From positions 1 through 34,954 of the forward strand of contig CAUJFR010000152.1 of the NCBI GenBank assembly GCA_963169885.1: a stretch of DNA of 34,954 bases. The letters run 5' to 3'. Shown piece after piece: positions 7,244 through 16,806 of this stretch. The notes beneath the pieces were generated by a model that worked only from the letters and a program-made list of their open reading frames with translations, ran no database searches and was not told the origin of the DNA. The position numbers were made by a program, and so were the translations under genes. This DNA comes from Bacteroidota bacterium (lineage in GTDB: Bacteria > Bacteroidota > Bacteroidia > Chitinophagales > Chitinophagaceae). Positions within the stretch are counted from its first letter, which is position 1. Each line of letters starts with the position of its first letter.

Positions 7244-7360
7244 AACACATAACATCATAGAGTCATAGGAGACACATAGAGCATGAGATAGCCTATTTGT
7301 TAAAAACATAGCAACATAGAGTCATAGGACACACATAGAGCAAGAGATAGCCTATGTGTT
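7244..7360. repeat. Two direct copies of a ~59-bp repeat with internal hairpins
   Basis: Two imperfect copies lie at 7244-7301 and about 7303-7360, with a period of 59. Each contains AGTCATAGG, ACACATAGAGCA and GAGATAGCCTAT. In the second copy ACACATAG (7331-7338) pairs with CTATGTGT (7352-7359). The outer AACACATA (7244-7251) also pairs with TATGTGTT (7353-7360), so the whole block can fold. It fills the gap between the convergent ThuA and atpC genes. No ORF is supported here. Confidence 0.8.
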
Positions 7361-7392
7361 AAAATAACCGCGAAGCGAAAAGCGGCAGGCAC

Positions 7393-7428
7393 AAAAAAGG
7401 CCGCCTCAATGGAGACAGCCTTTTAAAT
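7393..7428 (-). terminator. Hairpin terminator after atpDC
   Basis: On the minus strand AAAAGGC pairs with GCCTTTT around an inner GTCTCC / GGAGGC-type stem with an ATTG loop, followed by a T-rich tract. It is 17 nt downstream of the atpC stop. Confidence 0.7.
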
Positions 7429-7445
7429 TTATTACCGAAGTAGTT

Positions 7446-7703
7446 TTATAACTCTACAGCTCCTTCCACCAGCACCGTCACTTTGTTGTTCAGCACTTCC
7501 ACAAAACCACCCTGCACTTCATAGTTGGCGGCGGCTGCATTGGTTTTATCCTTCAGCACTTTTACTTTGCCGGCTTTCAGGGCACTCACCATGGGGGCGT
7601 GTTTGTCCAGCACTTCAAAGCTACCAGTAATACCGGGCATCTGTACCCCATATACTTCACCGCTGAACAGCTTCTTCTCTGGTGTTAATATCTCTAAATT
7701 CAT
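7446..7703 (-). CDS. atpC: F1 ATP synthase epsilon subunit
   Basis: Epsilon subunit of the F1 sector, part of the central rotor stalk. The 85 residues cover only the N-terminal beta-sandwich (MNLEILTPEKKLFSGEV, PGITGSFEVLDKHAPMVSAL, GGFVEVLNNKVTVL). The C-terminal helical hairpin that acts as an inhibitory ratchet in longer homologues is absent; short epsilon subunits are usual in Bacteroidota. It lies 38 nt downstream of atpD on the same strand and is followed by a terminator. Confidence 0.95.
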   Translation of the reverse strand: MNLEILTPEKKLFSGEVYGVQMPGITGSFEVLDKHAPMVSALKAGKVKVLKDKTNAAAANYEVQGGFVEVLNNKVTVLVEGAVEL

Positions 7704-7741
7704 TTACTTCTTTTTTCAGTTTACCCGATTGGCAAATTGTT

Positions 7742-9328
<1,587 letters not shown>

Positions 9329-9455
9329 TTAAAGATTTTTAATCCGGGGGAAAGCCTGTTGGCAACTGCTCAAAACGGGGCAAAAAATGGTCAAAAATGA
9401 CTGATTTTCAGTTCCAGGGCCGGTAAAGCTCCGATGCCAGGTTTTCAAGGTTCGT

Positions 9456-9463
9456 TACATTTG
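9456..9463 (+). promoter_or_regulatory. Bacteroidota-type -7 element for the GNAT-fold gene
   Basis: TACATTTG lies 8 nt before the ATG at 9472, so the transcript would have an extremely short leader. No convincing -33 box is seen. Confidence 0.5.
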
Positions 9464-9471
9464 CCCCAACT

Positions 9472-10638
9472 ATGCAACTGATTGAAGTCACTTCGCCCAA
9501 ACTGGCCAAAGAGTTTATCATGGTCAATGTGGAAATCAACAAAGGCGTGCCCGCGTATATCCGTCCGCTGGACAAAGACATCCATGATATCTTTGACCCG
9601 AAAAAAAACAAAGCCTACCGTTTCGGGGAAACCAATCGCTGGATCCTGAAAGATGAGCAGGGCAAGCTGATTGGCCGTATTGCCGCCTACGTCAATAAAA
9701 AATACCGCACCAAGGGAGATGAATTCCCGGTGGGAGGGATCGGATTCTTTGATTGTATCAATAACCAGGAAGCCGCCGAAATGCTGTTTGATGTAGCGAA
9801 ACATTGGCTGATGCAAAAAGGAATGGAAGCGATGGATGGCCCGATCAATTTCGGGGAAAGAGACCGCTGGTGGGGACTGATCGTGGAAGGGTTTCATTCA
9901 ACACCGTATGGCATGAATTACAACCAGCCATATTACCAACAATTATTTGAACAATACGGGTTCCGGTGTTTTTTCAATCAGTATTGTTATGGACTGGATC
10001 CCAGGAAAGAAGTGAGCCAGAAAATCATTGACCGCCATGCCCTGCTGGCCAAAGATCCGGGTTATAAAGCCCGCCATATCAAAAAAAATCAGCTGGAGAA
10101 ATATGCAGGCGACTTTGCCACAATTTATAATAAAGCCTGGGCCGGACACGGCGGCATGAAGGAACTGAAAAAGGAACAGGTACTGGCCCTTTTCAAAAAG
10201 ATGAAACCGGTCATGGATGAAAAAATCGTCTGGTTTGTTTATTACAATGAAACCCCCATCGCCCTGTTTGTGAATATTCCGGATTTGAACCAGTGGTTCA
10301 AATACCTGAATGGAAAATTTGACTGGTGGCATAAACTGAAATTTCTCTGGTATAAGCTTACTAAAAAAAATACGCGTTTCAGCGGACTCGCCTTTGGTAT
10401 TGTACCGGAGTTCCAGGGAACCGGGGTGGATGCTTATATGATCAACGAGGCCAAGTTTGTGGTTCAGCCCCAGACCGATTATGAGGAGTATGAACTACTC
10501 TGGATTGGTGATTTTAATCCGAAGATGATCAATGTGGCAGAAAACTTCGGGGATACCTACAAATCAAGACACCTGATCACGTACCGCTACATTTTTGACC
10601 GGACCCGGGAGTTTAAACGGCACCCCATCCTGAATTAA
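9472..10638 (+). CDS. GNAT-fold acyltransferase-like protein, function unknown
   Basis: This 388-residue cytoplasmic protein appears to have a two-part GNAT-like architecture. The N-terminal half contains NRWILKDEQGKLIGRIAAYVN and a conserved MDGPINFGERDRWWGL segment. The C-terminal half contains IALFVNIPDLNQWF and GLAFGIVPEFQGTGVDAYMI, the latter like an acetyl-CoA-binding loop (Q-G-T-G). I know similar proteins across Bacteroidota, annotated only as hypothetical or N-acetyltransferase-like, with no known substrate. No signal peptide or membrane segment. It starts directly behind the -7 box at 9456 and is followed by dnaX after 63 nt on the same strand. Confidence 0.75.
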   Translation: MQLIEVTSPKLAKEFIMVNVEINKGVPAYIRPLDKDIHDIFDPKKNKAYRFGETNRWILKDEQGKLIGRIAAYVNKKYRTKGDEFPVGGIGFFDCINNQEAAEMLFDVAKHWLMQKGMEAMDGPINFGERDRWWGLIVEGFHSTPYGMNYNQPYYQQLFEQYGFRCFFNQYCYGLDPRKEVSQKIIDRHALLAKDPGYKARHIKKNQLEKYAGDFATIYNKAWAGHGGMKELKKEQVLALFKKMKPVMDEKIVWFVYYNETPIALFVNIPDLNQWFKYLNGKFDWWHKLKFLWYKLTKKNTRFSGLAFGIVPEFQGTGVDAYMINEAKFVVQPQTDYEEYELLWIGDFNPKMINVAENFGDTYKSRHLITYRYIFDRTREFKRHPILN

Positions 10639-10701
10639 ACTTATTCACAGGATCCGGTAATATTAGCCCGCAATCTGCCTGTTCCTTAAATTGCAGCCGG
10701 T

Positions 10702-12501
10702 ATGGACAAATTTATCGTTTCGGCCCGGAAGTACAGGCCCCAGACTTTTGATACAGTGGTGGGACAGTCGCATATCACCACCACGCTGAGAAATGCGATT
10801 AAAAATCAGCAGCTGGCGCATGCATTCCTGTTTTGTGGTCCCCGGGGTGTGGGTAAGACCACCTGTGCCCGTATCCTGGCCAAGACCATCAACTGTGAGC
10901 AACCTACCAAGGACGGTGAAGCCTGCGATAAGTGCCAGAGCTGTACTTCTTTTAATGACGGGGCGTCCATGAATTATTTTGAACTGGATGCCGCGTCCAA
11001 CAACTCGGTGGACAATATCCGGGACCTGGTGGACCAGGTTCGATTTGTACCGCAGACCGGTAGATATAAAGTGTATGTGATTGACGAGGTACACATGCTC
11101 AGCTCTTCGGCCTTTAATGCCTTTCTGAAAACCCTCGAAGAGCCTCCGCCCTATGCCATTTTTATTCTGGCTACCACGGAAAAACATAAGATACTGCCGA
11201 CCATCCTGAGCCGTTGCCAGATCTTCGATTTCAAACGGATCACCACCAATGATACGGTGCAGCACCTCGAAGAAATCTGTGTGAAGGAAGAAATCACCGC
11301 AGAAAAAGCGGCATTGCAGATCATCGCCCAGAAAAGTGAAGGATGTATGCGGGATGCCCTGAGTATCCTGGATAAGATCGTGAGTTTTACCAATGGAGAA
11401 CTGAATTACACCAATACACTGGAGCACCTGAATATCCTGGATGCGGATTATTATTTCCGTATCCTGGAATATATGCAGGCACAGGACCTGGCGTCCGCCA
11501 TGCTCATTTATGACGATATCAACCGGAAAGGATTTGAAGGGGATCTCGTACTGAACGGTCTGGCAGAATTTATTCGGAATCTGCTTGTGTGCAAGGATGA
11601 GAAAGCCGCCATGTTACTGGAAGCTGTGGAAAGTTTTAAGAGCCGCTATCTCGATACGGCGAAAAAAGTATCCGCCGGACTATTGGTCAGTGCCCTGAAT
11701 ATTCTCAACGAAGCCGAAATCAATTATAAGTCGGCCCGGAATAAACGGCTGCATGTTGAGCTGACACTGATCAAACTCTGTTATCTGCAACAGGCACTTG
11801 ATCTTACCACCGATGCAGGCAGCAGCGGTAAAAAAAAAATAACTGAATCCGCACTGGGTTTCCGTACCCGGCCCATCCGCCAGCTGGTTCAGAAATTACC
11901 TGCTCCGCAGACCGCAGTCCTGCAACCAACCAATACCCCGGCGAGCGGCGCTAAACTGATTATTGAGACTTCGCCCAACCAGGCAACTGAATCTGCAGTA
12001 ACGGCTTATATTCCTGAGAAAAAGGCGACGGAGACTGCAAAGCCTGGCAATAAACTATCTGCCCTGGATAAAATCCGGAAACAATATACCGGCAATGGCA
12101 ATAACGCTAACGAGAAGGCGATCATCCCCCTGGAAATGGGATCCCTTCAGCAAGCCTGGGAAGAATATATTATACGGCTGAAGGCAGATCGTAACCCGGC
12201 AGCCCAGCCTTTTTCGCTGGCTCTTTTACGGATCAGGGATGCCAATTCTTTTGAAGCAGTCACCGCTAACAATATTGAGCAAAAATTTATTGAAGCGGAG
12301 CGGAATGCCTTGTTTCATTTTTTGCAGCAGCGCCTTCAGAATAAATTGCTTCAATTTACGGTGACGGTGGAAGAAAAGACGGATGACAGGGCCCCGGTGG
12401 AAGTCACCCTGACCTCAAAAGAGCAGTTCATGAAAATGGCTGAACAATACCCGCTAATCTGGGAACTAAAGGAAAGACTAAGACTGGAACTGGATTATTG
12501 A
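10702..12501 (+). CDS. dnaX: DNA polymerase III subunit tau (and probably gamma)
   Basis: Clamp-loader ATPase of the replicative polymerase. AAA+ motifs: Walker A GPRGVGKT (residues 46-53), zinc-binding Cys at 65, 75, 78 and 81, DEVH box at 128-131, sensor ATTE near 157-160, and the SRC arginine-finger motif at 170-172. Domain III ends near LTLIKLCYLQQAL (about residue 369). A linker and a tau-specific C-terminal region run to residue 599. Ten consecutive A (11830-11839, codons 377-380) fall just after domain III, and both shifted frames terminate at once, which suggests production of a ~380-residue gamma form. The 3' end overlaps the convergent M48 gene by 7 nt. Confidence 0.96.
   Translation: MDKFIVSARKYRPQTFDTVVGQSHITTTLRNAIKNQQLAHAFLFCGPRGVGKTTCARILAKTINCEQPTKDGEACDKCQSCTSFNDGASMNYFELDAASNNSVDNIRDLVDQVRFVPQTGRYKVYVIDEVHMLSSSAFNAFLKTLEEPPPYAIFILATTEKHKILPTILSRCQIFDFKRITTNDTVQHLEEICVKEEITAEKAALQIIAQKSEGCMRDALSILDKIVSFTNGELNYTNTLEHLNILDADYYFRILEYMQAQDLASAMLIYDDINRKGFEGDLVLNGLAEFIRNLLVCKDEKAAMLLEAVESFKSRYLDTAKKVSAGLLVSALNILNEAEINYKSARNKRLHVELTLIKLCYLQQALDLTTDAGSSGKKKITESALGFRTRPIRQLVQKLPAPQTAVLQPTNTPASGAKLIIETSPNQATESAVTAYIPEKKATETAKPGNKLSALDKIRKQYTGNGNNANEKAIIPLEMGSLQQAWEEYIIRLKADRNPAAQPFSLALLRIRDANSFEAVTANNIEQKFIEAERNALFHFLQQRLQNKLLQFTVTVEEKTDDRAPVEVTLTSKEQFMKMAEQYPLIWELKERLRLELDY
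11830..11839 (+). promoter_or_regulatory. Candidate dnaX slippage site (A10 run) for gamma subunit
   Basis: Ten consecutive A encode Lys-Lys-Lys and the first base of an Ile codon. Gaining one A, or a -1 ribosomal shift, reads AAT AAC TGA and stops at 11844-11846. Losing one A, or a +1 shift, reads TAA at 11840-11842. Either gives a product of 379-381 residues containing exactly clamp-loader domains I-III. Transcriptional slippage at an A9 run is known for Thermus dnaX, and ribosomal frameshifting for E. coli dnaX. No strong downstream stem or upstream Shine-Dalgarno was seen, which favours RNA polymerase slippage. Confidence 0.65.
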
Positions 12502-13790
12502 CCGGCCATTTCCCATTGTAATTCCAGCAACTTTTTAAACCGAAGGTAATGATACCGGTTAACGGCTTCCCAGGGTCTGGTGAGCATTCCATGTAACTGT
12601 AACACTTCTGATTCAAATAATCCGTTGTCATGGTAATACTCAAAAGCAGCATTCAGATACCGGTTGATATCTTCTGTCAGAACAGGATCGTGACTGAAAG
12701 CGCCGGCAGCCACCCACTCCCTGAGCATTCTTTTAAAAGGAGGTTCCTCCACATGCCTGATATCATAAAATAATGAACCCGCCTGTTCAGCTGTTATGGT
12801 CTGACCCGCGAAAACAGGCTGAAGCAGGAGTGCCACTTTATTGATTTGCTCCAGAAAGGCATCAGTACTTTTCCGTTCCGCATAAAATTCCGCATAAAGA
12901 TTTTTCAGTGCTTCCCCGTTCCCCCGGGCAGTTGCTGCCTGTAAGAAGAAGGCCAGTGCCTGTTTATCCGATTGCAACATGGCTTCTTTCAATTGCTGCA
13001 TCTCCAGCTCCATCTTATTCAGGAGTGCAGGTGCATCAGCCTGTTTGTATTTCAGTCCTTCAAAATCAAATGTTTTGATATCCATCCTTTTTTCCGCAAT
13101 GGCCCGCACTAATTCCATATCATTTTCCAATAATTGTATGGATTTTGTCAACCCGGCTGCCTGACTGTTCAGCACCAACGAACGATCCGCCGGAGGGCTG
13201 TCCTGAAGTGCCACTTCAATATCCAATAGCGGAAACGTACGGTCATTATAAAACCCATTGTACTGAACAGGAAGAGTCAACAATGCTGTTTCGTTTTTGA
13301 TTTGTTCTTCCAGAATACTCGCATCCACCTGTTCCATGGCACCGGCGCCGGGAATTGGTTCATATACTTTTTCAGTCAGTCCTTTTTCCAGCTCCTTACG
13401 GTTGTTAAAAAGTACCCAGGCTGATTCATCTGAAAGGTCGGCGCTTATATTCAGGTCCCGTAAATGACTGACCCGATCACGGGTGGATGGATGGGAGGCC
13501 CACTGATCTTTGAAATTTACGCGGGAGGTGTTTCCTGAAAGAGCTGTTTCTTCCGAAATAACCGGCAATCCGTCTTTTACGGGAAGTTTGTATTTTTCTG
13601 CCAGCATACGGATCGCCGCTGATTGTCCAATAAACAGATTACCCAGTCTTTTTTTATCCCGGATCAGTTCATCACATTTTTCCAGGGTAAATGAGTGTGC
13701 GGCAGCGGCCAGTTCAACCCGGCGAAGCCCACTGACCAGGCTTTCACTTCCGGAAACGACAGCGGCTACGGTGTCGGCATGAAATTCCAT
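12495..13790 (-). CDS. M48-type metallopeptidase, C-terminal part after a frameshift
   Basis: This continues the gene at 13766-14575 in another frame. The apparent first residues MEFHADTVAAVVSG are the conserved M48 block (normally REMEFHADxVAA) that supplies the third zinc ligand (Glu), so this ORF does not begin naturally here. The rest, about 400 residues, is a long helical region with HPSTRDRVSHL, typical of the end of the M48 catalytic domain, and then an uncharacterised extension. Restoring one base at about 13792-13797 joins the two parts into one protein of about 695 residues. No other stop interrupts the 431 codons, so the lesion is recent or a sequencing error. It overlaps the dnaX end by 7 nt, tail to tail. 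Confidence 0.8.
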   Translation of the reverse strand: MEFHADTVAAVVSGSESLVSGLRRVELAAAAHSFTLEKCDELIRDKKRLGNLFIGQSAAIRMLAEKYKLPVKDGLPVISEETALSGNTSRVNFKDQWASHPSTRDRVSHLRDLNISADLSDESAWVLFNNRKELEKGLTEKVYEPIPGAGAMEQVDASILEEQIKNETALLTLPVQYNGFYNDRTFPLLDIEVALQDSPPADRSLVLNSQAAGLTKSIQLLENDMELVRAIAEKRMDIKTFDFEGLKYKQADAPALLNKMELEMQQLKEAMLQSDKQALAFFLQAATARGNGEALKNLYAEFYAERKSTDAFLEQINKVALLLQPVFAGQTITAEQAGSLFYDIRHVEEPPFKRMLREWVAAGAFSHDPVLTEDINRYLNAAFEYYHDNGLFESEVLQLHGMLTRPWEAVNRYHYLRFKKLLELQWEMAGQ

Positions 13791-14575
13791 TTCCGGGAAA
13801 GGCTGAGATAGGACTTATTCAGCAGCCCGTACATTGAACGAAGAATCCACTGGATCAGCTGTGCGATTTTTGCCGTCATCATCGCGAAAATGGCGAAGAT
13901 GCCATGGATTTCTGCCCAACCCTGTAAAAAACCGGTGTAACCGCTGTTATCGTAAAGCATATTGTAAATAATGCGGTTTACCTGGTAAACATAACTGCCC
14001 AGTTTCATACTACGTTGAGAAAAATGGCCAAATTCATGCGCCATGATCCCTTTAAACTCACTCAGGTTAATGGCATTGACCAATCCCAGTCCGATGAGCA
14101 GGTTTTTACGCACCGGGAAAAACATACTCCAGAAGCCGGAGTCATAAAAAACGGCGGCATTTACTTCGTTTGACAGATAGATTCGTTTTGGAAAAGGGGT
14201 TTGCGTGTCGGTGGTCAGCTGCCGGATAAAAGCAAAAAGAGCCGGTTGTTCCGCTTCAGTAACCTCCACATAAGAGGAACGGTCGGTACGCGAAAAGGAG
14301 AAAATAAATTTCACCAGGAAGATGAAGACCATCACACCAACGCCCATCAGGCCCAATCCACCCAGTACGGTGAAAATACTAAAGCCCGCTGTCAGTATTT
14401 TAATACCGCCGTAAAAACAGGCAATAGTCAGTAAAACGGAGAGAAAAAGGAGCAACAGGTACACCAGAAGGAAAAAAAAGATGGCGAGCAGGACTTTGCC
14501 CACTTCCTTCCGGAAACTGGCTGAGGGACGGGTGAGTTCTTCATTCACAGGGTGGGGCGTTGCAGGATAAAGCAT
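13766..14575 (-). CDS. M48-type metallopeptidase, N-terminal part (frameshifted)
   Basis: The membrane zinc peptidase start is taken at ATG 14575 (MLYPATPHPVNEEL); the in-frame codons up to 14698 look like leader sequence. Two hydrophobic blocks (about residues 27-57 and 59-92) anchor it. The catalytic HEFGH lies at about 180-184 (GIMAHEFGHFSQRS), and a further hydrophobic stretch follows near 225-250. The frame then runs into nonsense (KWNFMPTP) and stops at 13766, just where REMEFHAD should appear. Without the third zinc ligand this fragment alone should be inactive. The minus strand reads TTTCCCGGAAATGG where TTTCCCGGGAAATGG would keep frame. Expected role of the intact protein: membrane-associated proteolysis, substrate unknown. 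Confidence 0.8.
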   Translation of the reverse strand: MLYPATPHPVNEELTRPSASFRKEVGKVLLAIFFFLLVYLLLLFLSVLLTIACFYGGIKILTAGFSIFTVLGGLGLMGVGVMVFIFLVKFIFSFSRTDRSSYVEVTEAEQPALFAFIRQLTTDTQTPFPKRIYLSNEVNAAVFYDSGFWSMFFPVRKNLLIGLGLVNAINLSEFKGIMAHEFGHFSQRSMKLGSYVYQVNRIIYNMLYDNSGYTGFLQGWAEIHGIFAIFAMMTAKIAQLIQWILRSMYGLLNKSYLSLSRKWNFMPTP

Positions 14576-14711
14576 GGTTGTCAGATTAGGAGGCCCTAAA
14601 TTTAATAAAAGGATGGAAATGTCACTCATTTTATCCCGGTCCATGACGGTACCTGATGGTATCCGGTCAATTGCACATTTTACCTTAATTTCGACCAAAA
14701 TTTAAAGGTAC

Positions 14712-16361
14712 ATGGCTGAAGTGATATTAATGCCCCGCCTGAGCGATACCATGACAGAAGGTGTGATCGCCGCCTGGCATAAAAAAGTGGGAGATTCCGT
14801 AAAAAAAGGTGATCTGCTTGCCGAAGTGGAAACAGATAAGGCCACAATGGAACTCGAGAGTTATAAAGACGGCGTGCTCCTGCATATCGGCACAGATAAA
14901 GGGGGTAAACTCCAGGTAAATGATCTGCTGGCTATCATTGGTTCAGCCGGAGAAGACATTTCCGGGCTAATGGGAGCCGGAACCGCTGCACCTGCAGTGG
15001 CTGTTGCCCCTGCTGCTACACCTGAAGCACCTGCGGCCCCTGCACCTGCGGCTGCAACCGCCCCATCACTTGATATTTCCAAAATGGATGAAGTGGTTTT
15101 AATGCCCCGTCTGAGTGATACGATGGAAGCAGGGGTAATCGCTTCCTGGAACAAAAAAGTAGGCGATACCGTAAAGAAAGGCGAAGTGCTGGCTGAAATC
15201 GAAACAGATAAAGCCACCATGGAACTGGAGAGTTATAAAAACGGCACGTTACTTTATGTAGGTGCCGCTAAAGGCGAAAAGATACTGGTCAACGGACTTT
15301 TATGTGTTATCGGTGAAAAAGACAAAGTGGACGTGGATGCTATCATTGCAGCCAGCAAAAGCGGTTCAGTTTCCGCCCCTGCAAGTACACCTGCTCCGTC
15401 AAGTTCACCGGCAACGGCTGTCGCGTCAGCACCAGCTGCGGTAATTTCTGCCCCGGTTACAGCTGCTGCCCCGGTTGTTCAGAATGGCCGGGTTAAGGCA
15501 TCTCCCCTGGCTAAGAAAATCGCCCAGGAAAAAGGGGTGGACCTGCGTTTACTTCAGGGAAGCGGCGATGGCGGACGTATTATTAAAGCAGATATTGATA
15601 ATTATAAGCCAGGTGCTGTTCCTGCAGCAGCCGCAACGGCCCCTGCAGCTATGGTAGCTGCGTTTGCCGGAAGTACAGAAGAAGGCTTTACGGATCTGCC
15701 AAATTCCCAGATGCGCAATGTGATTGCCCGTCGCTTGGGTGAGAGTAAATTCAGCGCCCCGCATTTCTATCTTACGATGGAAATCAATATGGACAATGCG
15801 ATGGCAGCCCGTACTCAACTTAACGAGATCAGTCCTGCCAAAATCAGTTTCAACGATATGGTAGTGAAAGCGGTGGCACTGGCCCTGCGTCAGCACCCGG
15901 CAATCAATGCTTCCTGGATGGGCGACAAGATCCGTCGTTACAAACATATCCATATCGGTATTGCCGTGGCGATTGAAGACGGCCTGATTGTCCCGGTAGT
16001 TCGTTTTGCTGACCAGAAAACGCTCCCACAGATCGCGGCAGAGAGTAAAGAACTCGCCGGAAAAGCAAAAACAAAAAAATTACAGCCCAACGAATTCACC
16101 GGTAATACGTTTACGATCTCTAACCTGGGGATGATGGATATTGAAGAATTTACCGCTATTATAAATCCGCCCGATAGTGCAATCATGGCCGTTGGACGGA
16201 TCAAGGAAACAGTGGTAAGGAAAGGCGAAGGATTTGGGGTGAGCAATTTCATGAAGGTGACGCTCAGCTGTGATCACCGCAGTGTGGATGGTGCATCCGG
16301 GGCGGCTTTCCTCCAAACATTTAAAAAATACCTGGAGAATCCGATTACCATGCTCCTCTGA
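14712..16361 (+). CDS. pdhC: Pyruvate dehydrogenase E2, dihydrolipoamide acetyltransferase
   Basis: Core of the pyruvate dehydrogenase complex; transfers acetyl groups from lipoyl arms to CoA. Domain order: lipoyl domain 1 (ETDKATMELESY, Lys 43), Ala/Pro-rich linker, lipoyl domain 2 (same motif, Lys 167), linker, E3/E1-binding domain (KASPLAKKIAQEKGVDLRLL, GDGGRIIKADI), linker, and the catalytic domain from about residue 320 ending with DHRSVDGASGAAFLQTF (catalytic His and Asp). MLL at the C-terminus is typical. The full 549 residues are intact. Similarity to 2-oxoglutarate E2 is weaker because of the two lipoyl domains. E1 genes are not adjacent. A strong terminator follows. Confidence 0.93.
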   Translation: MAEVILMPRLSDTMTEGVIAAWHKKVGDSVKKGDLLAEVETDKATMELESYKDGVLLHIGTDKGGKLQVNDLLAIIGSAGEDISGLMGAGTAAPAVAVAPAATPEAPAAPAPAAATAPSLDISKMDEVVLMPRLSDTMEAGVIASWNKKVGDTVKKGEVLAEIETDKATMELESYKNGTLLYVGAAKGEKILVNGLLCVIGEKDKVDVDAIIAASKSGSVSAPASTPAPSSSPATAVASAPAAVISAPVTAAAPVVQNGRVKASPLAKKIAQEKGVDLRLLQGSGDGGRIIKADIDNYKPGAVPAAAATAPAAMVAAFAGSTEEGFTDLPNSQMRNVIARRLGESKFSAPHFYLTMEINMDNAMAARTQLNEISPAKISFNDMVVKAVALALRQHPAINASWMGDKIRRYKHIHIGIAVAIEDGLIVPVVRFADQKTLPQIAAESKELAGKAKTKKLQPNEFTGNTFTISNLGMMDIEEFTAIINPPDSAIMAVGRIKETVVRKGEGFGVSNFMKVTLSCDHRSVDGASGAAFLQTFKKYLENPITMLL

Positions 16362-16383
16362 GGCGTTACTGGTTCTATACTAT

Positions 16384-16424
16384 AATAAGAAAGCAGATCG
16401 ATACTGATCTGCTTTCTTATTTTC
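16384..16424 (+). terminator. Strong hairpin terminator after pdhC
   Basis: A perfect 16-bp stem (16384-16399 with 16406-16421) and the 6-nt loop GATACT are followed by TTT. The A-rich left flank makes it potentially bidirectional. It begins 22 nt after the pdhC stop. Confidence 0.85.
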
Positions 16425-16582
16425 CACATTATTTTATTTCTTTTACGCAGGTCACAACAACCAGTTATCAAAGATTCACAAGACTAAGTGTCCCTAAGGG
16501 TTAGGCCTTAATCAACAAATTTTCATACTATAAATCATGCTATTATAAATAAAACCCCTCTATCTTTCCTCAAATTAAATCT

Positions 16583-16795
16583 ATGTCTGAGAGGGAGGAA
16601 TCCGGGTTTTCCTGGCTGACCTTATTTATGGTAACCGGCTTTTCAGGCTTTATATTCGACCTGGTCATTCATATACTTGATGGCTATCACAGCCCCTTTT
16701 TGATATGGGGAGGAACTATTGCACTTTTATTGGGCCTGATGAACCTGCTCCTCAGTTATGTAGCTCGCAGGGCTTCTGGCAAGGATAAATCCTGA
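16583..16795 (+). CDS. Small two-helix membrane protein, unknown
   Basis: A 70-residue protein with an acidic start (MSEREESG) and two likely membrane helices: about residues 11-31 (LTLFMVTGFSGFIFDLVIHI) and 39-60 (LIWGGTIALLLGLMNLLLSY). A basic tail (RRASGKDKS) predicts a cytoplasmic C-terminus. I do not recognise a family. It lies in a gap between the pdhC terminator and a convergent phosphoesterase gene, ending 11 nt from that gene's stop. A TATCTTTC element at 16561-16568 is a weak -7 candidate. Support is the coherent topology and plausible charge pattern. Confidence 0.6.
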   Translation: MSEREESGFSWLTLFMVTGFSGFIFDLVIHILDGYHSPFLIWGGTIALLLGLMNLLLSYVARRASGKDKS

Positions 16796-16806
16796 ATCAC
16801 CGCATT

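Noticed and set aside
7244-7360. Two-repeat CRISPR or a riboswitch
   Set aside because: The copies are adjacent without a spacer, and the block lies at the 3' ends of two convergent operons, not upstream of a gene.
10663-11427. 254-codon open frame antisense to dnaX
   Set aside because: Shadow of the dnaX codon pattern; no family features, and dnaX is certain on the other strand.
12495-13790. Independent 431-residue gene starting at ATG 13790
   Set aside because: Its first residues are the internal M48 motif MEFHADTVAA, so it is the rest of the frameshifted upstream gene.
13788-13800. Programmed ribosomal frameshift in the M48 gene
   Set aside because: TTTCCCGGAAATGG has no classical slippery heptamer in the right phase, and splitting a catalytic domain would make no useful short product.
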